17,403 nt of DNA from CAYPTY01 sp965659005. Its GTDB lineage: Bacteria; Bacteroidota; Rhodothermia; Balneolales; Balneolaceae. Under the pieces are notes generated by a model that was given only the letters and a program-made list of their open reading frames with translations, ran no database searches and was not told where the DNA came from. Both the position numbers and the translations under genes were made by a program. This document shows positions 6,374 through 16,100 of this stretch, one piece after another. Where the stretch lies: positions 1-17,403 of the forward strand of contig CBFHVG010000073.1 in the NCBI GenBank assembly GCA_965659005.1, read 5' to 3'. Positions within the stretch are counted from its first letter, which is position 1; every line of letters starts with the position of its first letter.

Positions 6374-8161
6374 ATGAAGAATCAAATTATCATTCACTGT
6401 GCCGGGGATCAGACCCGCATAGCCCTCCTGGAAAATGGAGAACTGGCTCAAATATTCATCGAGTCGGAAGCCAATCAACGCACTGTTGGTAACATTCATG
6501 TAGCCCGTGTTCATAAGGTGATGGGCGGTATTCGCGCTGCATTCATCGACATGGGAACACCTAAAGACGCGTTCCTTCACTTCTCTGATGCTGGCGATCA
6601 TCTGATCAGCTACATCAAAATGCTCAATGGCGAAAGTTCGATAAGTAAACATGCGCTGGATATTGCAGAGAAGCAGGATGATCTGACTAACGTAGATAAA
6701 CAAAGACTAGCTGGTAAAGCGCTTAAGCATGGTCAGAAATTACTCGTTCAGATCGTAAAAGAACCAATCGGTTCAAAAGGCCCAAGAGTATCAACAGATA
6801 TTACTATTGCTGGACGTTTCCTCGTACTGATTCCAATGGGTGAATACATTGCTGTATCTCGTAAAATCAGTAATTACAAAGAAAGAAGACGCCTCAAAGG
6901 TATCGTAAGTAAAATGCTTCCTGAAGGATTCGGTGTCATTGTTAGAACAGTAAGTTCAGGACAGGATACCAAAGCCATTGAAGATGATTTAAGATATATC
7001 CTTCAAAAGTGGGATAACCTTGTCGACAAACTTGAAAATGCAAAACCGCCGGAATTACTGTATCGCGATCTTGATATGACTGAAAGTCTGATCAGAGACC
7101 TTTTTGCAAAAAACTATGACAGAGTATTAATCGACGATCAGAAAATGTATCGTCAGATTAAGAACTATGTAAGTCAGATTGCACCTCAAATGCTTCCTAA
7201 TGTTGAGTTATATAAAGGAAAGAAGCATATCTTTGATCACACCAATATTTCTGAAGATGTAAATTCCATCTTCAGCCCAAGAGTTCGCATGAAATCAGGT
7301 GGTTATTTGATCTTTGAACAAACTGAAGCCATGTATGTAGTGGATGTGAATTCAGGGCCATATGCCGCTAAAAAAGAGCAGGAAGCTAATTCCCTCAAGA
7401 CTAATCTTGAAGCGGCCAGAGAAATTGCTAAACAATTACGCCTCCGAGATATCGGTGGTATTATCGTGGTCGATTTCATTGACCTTAGAGATGAAAAGAA
7501 CCGCAAGAAGATTTACGACGAGCTGAAAAAGGAATTCAGAAAAGACAGGGCAAAAACAAATCTTCTAGGAATGTCCGACTTCGGGCTTGTACAGATTACA
7601 AGACAAAGAATACGTCCATCTGTTGTTAGCTCAGTTTCTAATGCCTGTCCTATGTGTGCCGGTAAAGGTACCGTGGTTTCAGAAGGTACCATTATGACTG
7701 ACATCGAAAGTTGGTTGAATAAATTCAAACACAATACCGAGTACAGAGCCATTGACCTCTATGTCAATCCTTATCTCAGAAGTGCGCTTACCAAAGGAAT
7801 GTTCTCCAGAAGATGGAAATGGATTACTAAGTACCATATCAAAATCGAAGTGATCTCAGACGAGACTATATCGCTCAGTGACTTCAAAGTAACTTTATCC
7901 GGTTCTGATATTGATATCACTGAGGCTGTAAGTCAGGGTGAATCCATTGAAAAGATGATTGAACTCGAAGATGCTATTGAAATCCAGAAAAAGGATTCCA
8001 GAAAAGAAGGTCTCGATATCTATGAGAAGGATTCAGATAAAAAGAAAACCGGTAGATCCGGTTCTGGAAACCGCGGTAATACTTCAAATCGTAATAATGG
8101 CAGTAAATCGTCTGGTCAGAGAAATCAGAAGACTCAAAAATACTACAAGTCTGACAAGTAA
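6374..8161 (+). CDS. rng: Ribonuclease E/G family endoribonuclease
   Basis: This single-strand-specific endoribonuclease (595 residues) acts in mRNA decay and in rRNA or tRNA maturation. It has an N-terminal S1 RNA-binding region (about 35-125, with NIHVARVHKVMGGIRAAFID and LVQIVKEPIGSKGPR), then the catalytic region. The two metal-binding aspartates are Asp324 in VDVNSG and Asp367 in DFIDL, 43 apart as in E. coli RNase E. Zinc-link cysteines Cys425 and Cys428 (CPMCAGKG) lie 58 beyond, again matching. The last 50 residues are basic and low-complexity (Lys, Arg, Gly, Ser, Asn), a likely disordered RNA-binding tail. The ATG at 6374 is chosen because MKNQIIIHCAGDQTRIALLE aligns with known family starts; a TTG 39 bases upstream adds unrelated residues. 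No obvious Shine-Dalgarno is seen. Confidence 0.95.
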   Translation: MKNQIIIHCAGDQTRIALLENGELAQIFIESEANQRTVGNIHVARVHKVMGGIRAAFIDMGTPKDAFLHFSDAGDHLISYIKMLNGESSISKHALDIAEKQDDLTNVDKQRLAGKALKHGQKLLVQIVKEPIGSKGPRVSTDITIAGRFLVLIPMGEYIAVSRKISNYKERRRLKGIVSKMLPEGFGVIVRTVSSGQDTKAIEDDLRYILQKWDNLVDKLENAKPPELLYRDLDMTESLIRDLFAKNYDRVLIDDQKMYRQIKNYVSQIAPQMLPNVELYKGKKHIFDHTNISEDVNSIFSPRVRMKSGGYLIFEQTEAMYVVDVNSGPYAAKKEQEANSLKTNLEAAREIAKQLRLRDIGGIIVVDFIDLRDEKNRKKIYDELKKEFRKDRAKTNLLGMSDFGLVQITRQRIRPSVVSSVSNACPMCAGKGTVVSEGTIMTDIESWLNKFKHNTEYRAIDLYVNPYLRSALTKGMFSRRWKWITKYHIKIEVISDETISLSDFKVTLSGSDIDITEAVSQGESIEKMIELEDAIEIQKKDSRKEGLDIYEKDSDKKKTGRSGSGNRGNTSNRNNGSKSSGQRNQKTQKYYKSDK

Positions 8162-8238
8162 GCATTCGGCTTGATTATTGCATACTTGTACTAGTATAAC
8201 TGAGTAAAAACAAGAAAGTTTATTAAAGCAGTATATCT

Positions 8239-8793
8239 ATGAATCAACATAAAATACACGCTACAACCGTTTTAGGCCTTATTCATAATGGTGAAGTGGC
8301 TATTGGAAGTGACGGACAGGCTACCATGGATAAAACCATAATGAAAGCTACTGTTCGAAAAGTAAGACATTTATACAATGGTCAGATTCTCTCAGGCTTT
8401 GCAGGTTCTACTGCAGATGCCCTTAGTTTATTCGATCGTTACGAAGAGAAATTAAATGAATACAATGGTAATGTTCAGCGTGCAGCAGTAGAAATGGCAA
8501 AAGACTGGAGAAAAGATAAATACCTCCAGAAACTGGAAGCTTTGCTTGTTGTCATAAGCAAAGAACATATCTACGTTATTTCAGGTGCCGGTGATGTAAT
8601 TGATCCGGATGACAAGATTGCAGCCATCGGTAGTGGCGGCTCTTATGCCTTAGCAGCAGCTAAAGCACTAAAAACGCATGCGCCGAATATGAGTGCAAAG
8701 GAAATCGTTGAAGAAGCGCTACATATTGCAGCAGACATTGATATCTATACAAACCACAACCTGACCGTTCTGGAAATCGAAGAGAATTTATAA
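8239..8793 (+). CDS. hslV: ATP-dependent protease proteolytic subunit HslV
   Basis: HslV is the N-terminal-threonine peptidase of the cytoplasmic HslVU (ClpQY) protease, a double hexamer with proteasome-type fold. The 184-residue protein opens MNQHKIHATTVLGL. The catalytic residue is Thr9, exposed after removal of an eight-residue leader ending in HA, like the short leaders of Bacillus and Bacteroidetes HslV. Family landmarks GSDGQATMD, VRKVRHLYNG, SGFAGSTADAL, EMAKDWRKDKYLQKLEALL, IGSGGSYALAAA and IYTNHNLTVLE are all present. Its TAA overlaps the hslU ATG by one base (TAATG), the tightest possible coupling for two subunits of one complex. A 77-base gap with no clear terminator separates it from the RNase gene. 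Confidence 0.98.
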   Translation: MNQHKIHATTVLGLIHNGEVAIGSDGQATMDKTIMKATVRKVRHLYNGQILSGFAGSTADALSLFDRYEEKLNEYNGNVQRAAVEMAKDWRKDKYLQKLEALLVVISKEHIYVISGAGDVIDPDDKIAAIGSGGSYALAAAKALKTHAPNMSAKEIVEEALHIAADIDIYTNHNLTVLEIEENL

Positions 8794-10184
8794 TGAAAGA
8801 GAATACAAACCTTACTCCACACCAGATTGTAGCCGAACTTGATCGCTACATCATCGGACAAAAAGAAGCAAAACGATCAGTTGCAATCGCGCTTAGAAAC
8901 AGATGGAGAAGATTACATGCAGATGAGTCTATCCGTGATGAAATCATCCCAAACAACATTCTTATGATTGGCCCAACTGGGGTTGGTAAAACTGAAATTG
9001 CTCGCCGTTTGGCAAAACTTAGCGGTGCCCCTTTTCTGAAAGTTGAAGCCTCAAAATTTACAGAGGTTGGATACGTAGGTCGTGATGTCGAATCCATGAT
9101 ACGTGACCTTACCGACTATGGCCTAAATATGGTAAAACAGGAAATGCAGGATCGTGTAAAAGAAAAAGCCGCTGAAAATGTTGAGGACAAAATTCTTGAT
9201 ATCCTCATCCCTCCTGTTTCTAAAAAAGGTGTAGGTTTCAATTCAGGTGATGACTTTGACCCGGAAAAGGCTTCCGATAATGAGTTGAATGAACGTACGC
9301 GTGAACGCTTTCGCGAAAAACTTCGCAATGGTGAACTGGAAGAACGTGAAATTGAGATCGAAGTCAAATCATCCAAAGCCCCAATGATGCAAGTTTTTGG
9401 TCCTGGTGGAATGGAAGAAATGGGAATCAACCTGCAAGACATGATTGGTGGATTATCTGGCAAAGGAAAGAAATCCCAGAGAAAAGTTTCTATCAAAGAA
9501 GCTCGTGAATTACTACTGGATGAAGAAGCTGAGAAACTTATTGATCACGAATCAGCTGTTCAGGAAGCACTAGAGCGCGTGCAAAAGCAAGGCATTATCT
9601 TCATTGATGAAATTGATAAAATTGCTGAACCATCAACCGGTGCTGGAAAATCTGGTCCTGATGTTAGCCGCCAAGGTGTACAACGTGATCTACTTCCTAT
9701 TGTTGAAGGATCAGCCGTGAATACAAAACATGGTATTATCAAAACAGACCATATTCTGTTTATTGGATCAGGAGCATTTCATGTTTCCAAACCATCTGAT
9801 TTGATTCCTGAATTACAAGGTCGTTTCCCAATCCGTGTTGAGTTGAATTCACTTACTGAGGAAGATTTCTTCAAAATACTGAAACAACCTAAAAACGCTC
9901 TAACTAAGCAGTATGAAGCTATGATCGAAGCTGAAGGTGTTGAAGTTGAGTTTACAATTGATGCACTAAAAACTATTGCGAAAACTGCCGCTGAAGTGAA
10001 TCAGGATGTTGAGAATATTGGTGCAAGGCGTCTCCATACAATTATGTCATCCCTCTTAGATGAGCTCCTTTTTGCCATCCCGGACGACATTAATTCAGGG
10101 AAAATCACAATTGATCCGGCTTATGTTGAGAAACAATTGGATAGCCTTGTCAAGGATAAAGATCTGAGTCATTACATTCTTTAA
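8793..10184 (+). CDS. hslU: ATP-dependent protease ATPase subunit HslU
   Basis: HslU is the AAA+ hexameric unfoldase that feeds substrates to HslV. The 463 residues are about the normal length. The Walker A motif GPTGVGKT is at 60-67, the substrate-gripping pore loop GYVG at 93-96, and a large intermediate (I) domain rich in charged helices fills about 110-245. The Walker B motif IIFIDEIDK has Asp272 and Glu273, and the sensor region reads FIGSGAFHVSKPSDLIPELQGRFPIRVEL. The protein ends in HYIL, the short C-terminal tail that inserts between HslV subunits to activate them. It is co-transcribed with hslV through a one-base overlap. Confidence 0.98.
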   Translation: MKENTNLTPHQIVAELDRYIIGQKEAKRSVAIALRNRWRRLHADESIRDEIIPNNILMIGPTGVGKTEIARRLAKLSGAPFLKVEASKFTEVGYVGRDVESMIRDLTDYGLNMVKQEMQDRVKEKAAENVEDKILDILIPPVSKKGVGFNSGDDFDPEKASDNELNERTRERFREKLRNGELEEREIEIEVKSSKAPMMQVFGPGGMEEMGINLQDMIGGLSGKGKKSQRKVSIKEARELLLDEEAEKLIDHESAVQEALERVQKQGIIFIDEIDKIAEPSTGAGKSGPDVSRQGVQRDLLPIVEGSAVNTKHGIIKTDHILFIGSGAFHVSKPSDLIPELQGRFPIRVELNSLTEEDFFKILKQPKNALTKQYEAMIEAEGVEVEFTIDALKTIAKTAAEVNQDVENIGARRLHTIMSSLLDELLFAIPDDINSGKITIDPAYVEKQLDSLVKDKDLSHYIL

Positions 10185-10287
10185 CCTAAGAAAACACAAC
10201 TAAATACATTAAAATCGTTATAGATCGAACAATATGTGTCTCGGATTAGTTATAATAATGCGGTCACAACAGCTTTAAGTAATCATA

Positions 10288-12174
10288 ATGACGTTGAGAA
10301 AATTTCTAGCCCCTAACTTTGCGATTGCAGCAATACTGTCAATCTTCTATCTAATCGGAGCAGATCCGATCATTATCGATAATGATAATGATGATACCAC
10401 CAATCTCAGAAAATATGTGCAGGTACAAAGATCTATTCTGTCTAATTACTTTGGCGATACCAGCGTCGACAAATTATACAGAAACAGTATAGTATCATTT
10501 GTTAAAGCTCTAGACGATTCAACCCTGCAAATCAAGAATACTCCAATTGACACCAGCTTTGCAGATCTGAATATTGGTTCACTTCGTGATTCATTTCAGA
10601 ATTTCGAAAAGGCCTACCTTTATGTATCGAATAATCGTCCAGATGAAGATATGAGTGTGCTTACTGAAGCTGCTATCCGTGGGATGTTTGATACTCTTGA
10701 TCCTCACTCAATTTACATTGAAGCTGAAGACAGCGAACAAATTCAGGAAGAATTTGCGGGGAAATTTCAGGGAATTGGTGTTCAGTTTAACATCATTCAA
10801 GATACCATAACTGTAATTACTGCCATTTCAGGTGGTCCAAGTGATCAACTGGGTATAATATCAGGTGATCGCATTATTGAAATTGAAGATTCATCTTCTG
10901 TAGGATATACAAACGAACAAGTACTTAGAAACCTTCGCGGACCAAAAGGTTCTGAAGTTGAAATTACGGTAAAACGTCCGGGTGAAAGAAACTTACTGAC
11001 CTTTAACATCATACGCGATGATATCCCGCTCTACACAGTTGATTCGTCTTATTTACTTGATGACAATACCGGCTACATAAAGATCAACCGCTTTGCTGCA
11101 ACTACTCATCAAGAGTTTATGCAGGCTATGAGAGAGCTTAAATCAGAAGGTATGGAAAAGCTTGTACTCGATTTAAGAGGTAATCCAGGAGGTTACTTAA
11201 GCCAGGCAATTGCTATTTCAGAGGAATTCTTTCCTGAAGGAACTAAGATTGTTTCTACTGAGAGTAAGCATCAACGATTTAATAGTGAATACTTTTCGAG
11301 AAGAAATGGTGTATTTAAAGATCAACCTGTAATTGTTCTGGTAAATGAAGGTGCAGCTTCAGCCAGTGAAATTGTAAGTGGAGCCCTTCAGGATCATGAT
11401 AGAGCCCTTATACTTGGTCGCAGAACCTATGGAAAAGGATTAGTTCAGCAGCAGTACCCACTGGTTGACAATTCTAATATTCGCGTTACCATCTCAAGAT
11501 ATTTGACTCCTTCCGGCCGACTCATTCAGAAACCATTTACTGAAGGCGGCGGTGAAGAATATGCTTACGAAATATTACAACGCATTGATGATCCAATTGC
11601 TGATGTAGAGGCCTTTGCTAATAACATTGCCGACAGTCTTGTATTCTATACAGATGCTGGGAGAAAAGTGTATGGTGGTGGTGGAATCGTACCCGACTTT
11701 ATAATTCAACCTGATACTACAATTTCAGCTTATGTCGTGAATTTCATGATTCGCAAGCGTGGTTCTTTTGATTTTGTCAGAAATTATTTGGATAAAAACG
11801 GTGATAGTTTCAGGGCTAATTGGGAAAGTGATTTTGATAAATTCAGGGATGAATTTGAATTCCGCCAGGAAGATGTTGATGAATTAAAATCTCTAATGGC
11901 AGAACGTAATATGATTGTTACAGATGAAGTAAAGTCTCCGGAATTCAGATCTGATTCACTTTTCATTCCTGAAGGACACTTTGAAGAAGTTTCATGGATG
12001 CCTTTGGGACGGGCTAAAGCAGAACTTGCTCGTCAGGTTTGGGGTTCGAAATACTTCTTCCCTGTTATTAACGATGTATTTGATACCACATTGGAGCAAG
12101 CTATGCAGATGTGGGAAGAGGTTGATAAACTGGTTGCATATGCCAGAGAGCAGAACGACAAGTCTAAAGGATAA
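10288..12174 (+). CDS. C-terminal processing peptidase, S41 family (CtpA/Prc-like)
   Basis: This 628-residue envelope serine protease has an N-terminal hydrophobic anchor or signal (about 8-25), a PDZ domain (about 155-245, opening GKFQGIGVQF) and an S41 catalytic domain. The catalytic Ser358 sits in GAASASEI, Lys383 in YGKGLVQQ and Gln387 follows; the spacings of 25 and 4 match CtpB and Prc. RGNPGGYL, the oxyanion-side loop, is also present. The N-terminal 'LDPHS' cap motif is present at about 134-144, and a weaker copy is seen at about 72-82. A roughly 190-residue C-terminal extension is charged and of unknown role. The gene follows hslU by 103 bases and ends just before a strong terminator. 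Its substrate is unknown. Confidence 0.94.
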   Translation: MTLRKFLAPNFAIAAILSIFYLIGADPIIIDNDNDDTTNLRKYVQVQRSILSNYFGDTSVDKLYRNSIVSFVKALDDSTLQIKNTPIDTSFADLNIGSLRDSFQNFEKAYLYVSNNRPDEDMSVLTEAAIRGMFDTLDPHSIYIEAEDSEQIQEEFAGKFQGIGVQFNIIQDTITVITAISGGPSDQLGIISGDRIIEIEDSSSVGYTNEQVLRNLRGPKGSEVEITVKRPGERNLLTFNIIRDDIPLYTVDSSYLLDDNTGYIKINRFAATTHQEFMQAMRELKSEGMEKLVLDLRGNPGGYLSQAIAISEEFFPEGTKIVSTESKHQRFNSEYFSRRNGVFKDQPVIVLVNEGAASASEIVSGALQDHDRALILGRRTYGKGLVQQQYPLVDNSNIRVTISRYLTPSGRLIQKPFTEGGGEEYAYEILQRIDDPIADVEAFANNIADSLVFYTDAGRKVYGGGGIVPDFIIQPDTTISAYVVNFMIRKRGSFDFVRNYLDKNGDSFRANWESDFDKFRDEFEFRQEDVDELKSLMAERNMIVTDEVKSPEFRSDSLFIPEGHFEEVSWMPLGRAKAELARQVWGSKYFFPVINDVFDTTLEQAMQMWEEVDKLVAYAREQNDKSKG

Positions 12175-12188
12175 CATTTCTTATTTTG

Positions 12189-12214
12189 AAACCCCGAAAA
12201 TTCGGGGTTTTTTT
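12189..12214 (+). terminator. Intrinsic terminator after the S41 peptidase
   Basis: A perfect GC-rich stem CCCCGAA/TTCGGGG (12192-12198 with 12201-12207), extended by AAA/TTT, is followed by a run of seven T (12208-12214). It lies 15 bases after the protease stop and is a textbook rho-independent terminator on the plus strand. It ends only five bases before the ATG of the next gene. Confidence 0.93.
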
Positions 12215-12219
12215 ATGCT

Positions 12220-13101
12220 ATGAAGTACAGGAATATATCAGGCACCGATCTTTCCATCAGCGAAGTGTCCTTCGGATGTATGTCTCTGCCTACAGGAAAT
12301 GATAAAGCCAATAAATACCTCCTTCATCAGGCTATAGATTCCGGTATCAATCTCTTTGACACTGCCGACTTGTACGACCATGGTGATAATGAAGTCATTC
12401 TTGGTAAAGCCTTAAAATCACACCGGAATAAAGTTTATATAGCCACAAAAGTCGGGAATCGATGGAAAAAAGACTTATCAGGATGGGATTGGGTTCCAAA
12501 AAAGGATTATATCATTGAAGCGGTTGAAAAAAGTTTGAAACGCCTTAAAACAGATTACATTGATCTTTACCAGTTACATGGCGGTACTATCGAGGATAAT
12601 TTTGAAGAAGTATTTGAAACCTTTGAACAATTAAAAGAACAAGGTAAGATTCGTTATTACGGTATTTCATCTATTCGACCAATTGTGGTCCGGAAAGTTA
12701 TTCCCAAGTATGCTTTAACTTCTGTGATGGTTCAGTATTCCTTATTGGATCGTAGACCTGAGAAGTTCATTCTCCCCTATCTTCAAGAGCATAATAGAGG
12801 GATTTTAGTAAGGGGAAGCCTTGCAAAGGGTTTATTAATCAATAAAGAGCCAACAGAGTATTTGGATCACTCACCAGCCGATGTTCTAAAACTACAACAG
12901 CTCAATAATATTCTTGGTCACCCAATATCGAATGCATTAAACTTTGTATTAACAAACCAAGCCATATCATCAACTGTGGTTGGCATGAGCACACTGAAGC
13001 AATTAGAAGAAGTCATTTTTGCCTATCATAATATTGACTTTCAGCTGCCAGATGATTTTCTAAACGAACTTCCCGTTTATAATTATAAAAATCAGGCTTG
13101 A
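12220..13101 (+). CDS. Aldo/keto reductase
   Basis: This NADPH-dependent oxidoreductase of 293 residues has a TIM-barrel fold. The catalytic tetrad is visible: Asp47 (LFDTAD), Tyr52 (LYDHG), Lys77 (ATKVGN) and His120 (LYQLHGG). The start MKYRNISGTDLSISEVSFGCMSLP is typical of the YghZ/Tas-like general stress and unknown-substrate branch. The C-terminal cofactor-binding part carries NFVLTNQAISSTVVGMST. The gene has no recognisable ribosome-binding site: its ATG sits immediately after the terminator of the preceding gene, so it either starts leaderless or uses readthrough. It converges on nrdJ. The physiological substrate cannot be read from sequence. Confidence 0.93.
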   Translation: MKYRNISGTDLSISEVSFGCMSLPTGNDKANKYLLHQAIDSGINLFDTADLYDHGDNEVILGKALKSHRNKVYIATKVGNRWKKDLSGWDWVPKKDYIIEAVEKSLKRLKTDYIDLYQLHGGTIEDNFEEVFETFEQLKEQGKIRYYGISSIRPIVVRKVIPKYALTSVMVQYSLLDRRPEKFILPYLQEHNRGILVRGSLAKGLLINKEPTEYLDHSPADVLKLQQLNNILGHPISNALNFVLTNQAISSTVVGMSTLKQLEEVIFAYHNIDFQLPDDFLNELPVYNYKNQA

Positions 13102-13112
13102 TTCACGGACAT

Positions 13113-13150
13113 AAAAAAACCCCTACCGGCGTATCAACCGATAAGGGTTT
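13113..13150 (-). terminator. Terminator between convergent genes, mainly for nrdJ
   Basis: An imperfect hairpin pairs AAACCC (13117-13122) with GGGTTT (13145-13150), continues through TA/TA and CGG/CCG and closes on an eight-base loop (13130-13137). On the minus strand it is followed by seven T (complement of 13113-13119), giving a good terminator for nrdJ. On the plus strand the downstream T-run is weak, so it may stop the aldo/keto reductase transcript only partly. Confidence 0.8.
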
Positions 13151-13185
13151 ATCCTGTTCTCCATGAAAGAAGATCTTCTACCTGC

Positions 13186-16100
13186 TTATGAACAACCTGA
13201 TGTTGATCCGCAAGTAATACATTTTTCACAGGTACCATTACGTACCATGGTCATCGAGCCACATTCCGGACAGGCATTACCTGTATACCCGAGTTGTTTG
13301 GCTTTCTCATATTCTGATTCATAGCCACCACTTACTTCTGTGGTCACCTTTGCTTCTACTGATTCTTTAACCTCTACAGTTTGAGTTACAACCGGAGTTT
13401 GAGATACAGCTGGTGCTGGAGCTGCCTGAGTAGTTGCCTGCTCAGTTGCTTCAGGTCGAAGTTTTCTGGTTAACAGTTCTTCTTCAGAAACATGAGCCAG
13501 ATCACCTCTACCAAGGTAAGTAACGGCTAATTCTCTGAAGATGTAATCGATCACAGATGTTGTCATCTTTACGTGAGGATTACCATTAACCATACCACTT
13601 GGCTCGAATTTGGTGAATACAAATGCATCCACATATTCTTCAAGAGGCACACCATGCTGAAGACCTAGTGAAATCGCAATAGCGAAACAGTTCAGTAAGC
13701 TTCTGAATGCAGCACCTTCGCGATGCATATCAATAAATATCTCACCTAACTGACCGTTATCGTATTCACCAGTTCTGAGGTAAACACTCTGGCCACCGAT
13801 CTTGGATTTCTGAGTGTAACCGCCTCTTCTGAATGGAAGACGCTTTCTTGCTGCCACATACTTCGTGATAATGCGTTCCGCCACTTCAAGAACTTCATCC
13901 TGAGCTTTAAGGATTTCAGGCTCCAGGCTTACATCATCTTCATCTTCCAGCTCATCGAATACATCTGCCATAGCATTTAAAGGCTGAGATAGTTTTGAAC
14001 CATCTCTGTACAATGCATTCGCTTTTAGCATCAGATTCCAAGAAAGCATGTATGCTTCTTTAATATCTTCAACCGTTGCTTCATTAGGAAGATTGATAGT
14101 TTTTGATATCGCACCTGAGAGGAATGGCTGTGCCGCCGCCATCATTTTGATATGTCCTTCAGCTGAGATGTAACGTGTTCCTAATCGACCGCACTTGTTC
14201 GCACAATCAAAGATTGGCAAGTGCTCTTCTTTTAGATGCGGAGCACCCTCAACGGTCATAGTACCACAAACATAATCATTTGCTGCTGTAACTTGTTCTC
14301 TGCTAAAGCCAAGGAAGCTCAGCATATCGAATGTGAAATCTGATAATTGCTCATCAGTCATTCCCAGAACATCTTTACAGAAGTCTTCGCCCAGTGTAAA
14401 GTGGTTGAATGCAAACTTGATATCGAAGGCACCTTTGAGCCCTGATTCAATAGCTTCAATCTTTTCAGCAGTGAAACCTTTAGCTGTTAGACTTTCAGTA
14501 TTGATATGAGGACATCCATCCAAAGTACCATGCCCTTTAGCATAATTCACAATAGCTTCGATTTCTTTGCTACTGTAGCCTTGTCGCTTTAGCGCATTTG
14601 GAACACTTTGGTTGATGATTTTGAAATAACCACCACCAGCTAGTTTCTTGAACTTAACAAGTGCGAAATCAGGTTCAATACCTGTGGTGTCGCAATCCAT
14701 AACCAGACCAATAGTACCGGTTGGAGCTAGTACAGTCACCTGTGCATTTCTGTAGCCATGTTGTTCACCAAGTTCAACAGCTCTGTCGGCATCTTCCTTT
14801 GCTGCTTTCAGCAGGTAATCAGGACAGATTGAAGCATCAATACCTAGAGGTTTGATGGTCAGATCTTCATACTGATCAGGCTCAGCGTTATAAGCTGCTC
14901 TTTTGTGGTTACGAAGTACTTTGAGCATGTGCTCTTTGTTCTTTTCATAACCTTGGAATGGACCAAGTTCGGCTGCAAGTTCAGCACTAGCTGCATAGGC
15001 GCTCATGTGCATGATACATGTAATCGCACCAGTGAAAGCAACAGCTTCTGGGCTATCGTATGCAATACCCTGAACCATTAGAGCGGCGCCAATATTTGCA
15101 TAACCAAGACCAAGTGTTCTATACACATAGGACAGATCAGCAATTTCCTTTGATGGGAATTGGGCCATCAGTACAGAAATTTCGAGTACAGTTGTCCATA
15201 CTCTTGATGCGTGTCTTACAGAATCAACATTGATCGTAGTGTATTCTTCATCCTCGAAGTACTTCATCAAGTTTAGTGAAGCCAGATTACATGCTGTGTT
15301 ATCTAAGAACATGTATTCTGAACAAGGATTGGAGGCATTTATCTGACCGTCTTCCGGACAAGTGTGCCATTCATTAATAGTGTCATGGTACTGAGTACCA
15401 GGATCAGCAGATGCCCATGCAGCGTAAGCAATTTGATCCCAAAGATCATTTGCCTCCATTGTTTTGCATGGTTCAGGCTCACGCCCTTCTTTAGCTGCTT
15501 TCGCTTTCTCAACCCTCCAGTAAAGGTTCCATTTATCGTCATCGATAACTGCCTTCATGAACGAGTTAGGCACACGAACTGAGTTGTTTGAATTCTGTCC
15601 TGATACAGTAGCATAAGCTTCTGAATTCCAGTCTGTATCATATGTATCGAACTCAATATCAGTGAAACCCTGAGCCGCAAGCTGAATAACACGCTCAACA
15701 TAGTTCAATGGAACCTGTGATTTTCTTGCATCACGGATGGCTTTGCCTAAATCTTTGTTTTTCAGTGGATCACGGCTGTAAGCACCATTAAAAGTACGAC
15801 CTTCAATCTCAATAGGTGTATGACAAAGCTTGATAATTTCTTTGAGGTGCTTCTCTACAATTTTAGAACCGGTAACGATTGCAGCGACCTTTTGCTCTTC
15901 GCGAGACTTCCAGTTGATGTACTCTTCAATATCCGGATGATCCAGATCTAGAGTTACCATCTTCGCAGCTCTTCTTGTGGTACCACCTGATTTGATAGCT
16001 CCAGCAGCTCTGTCACCAATTTTGAGGAAGCTCATTAAACCAGAAGACTTTCCACCACCGCTTAGAGGTTCATCAGCACCACGGATGTTAGAGAAGTTGG

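Noticed and set aside
7303..9742. Minus-strand open frames inside the RNase, hslV and hslU genes
   Set aside because: They are shadows of strongly conserved plus-strand genes and resemble no known proteins.
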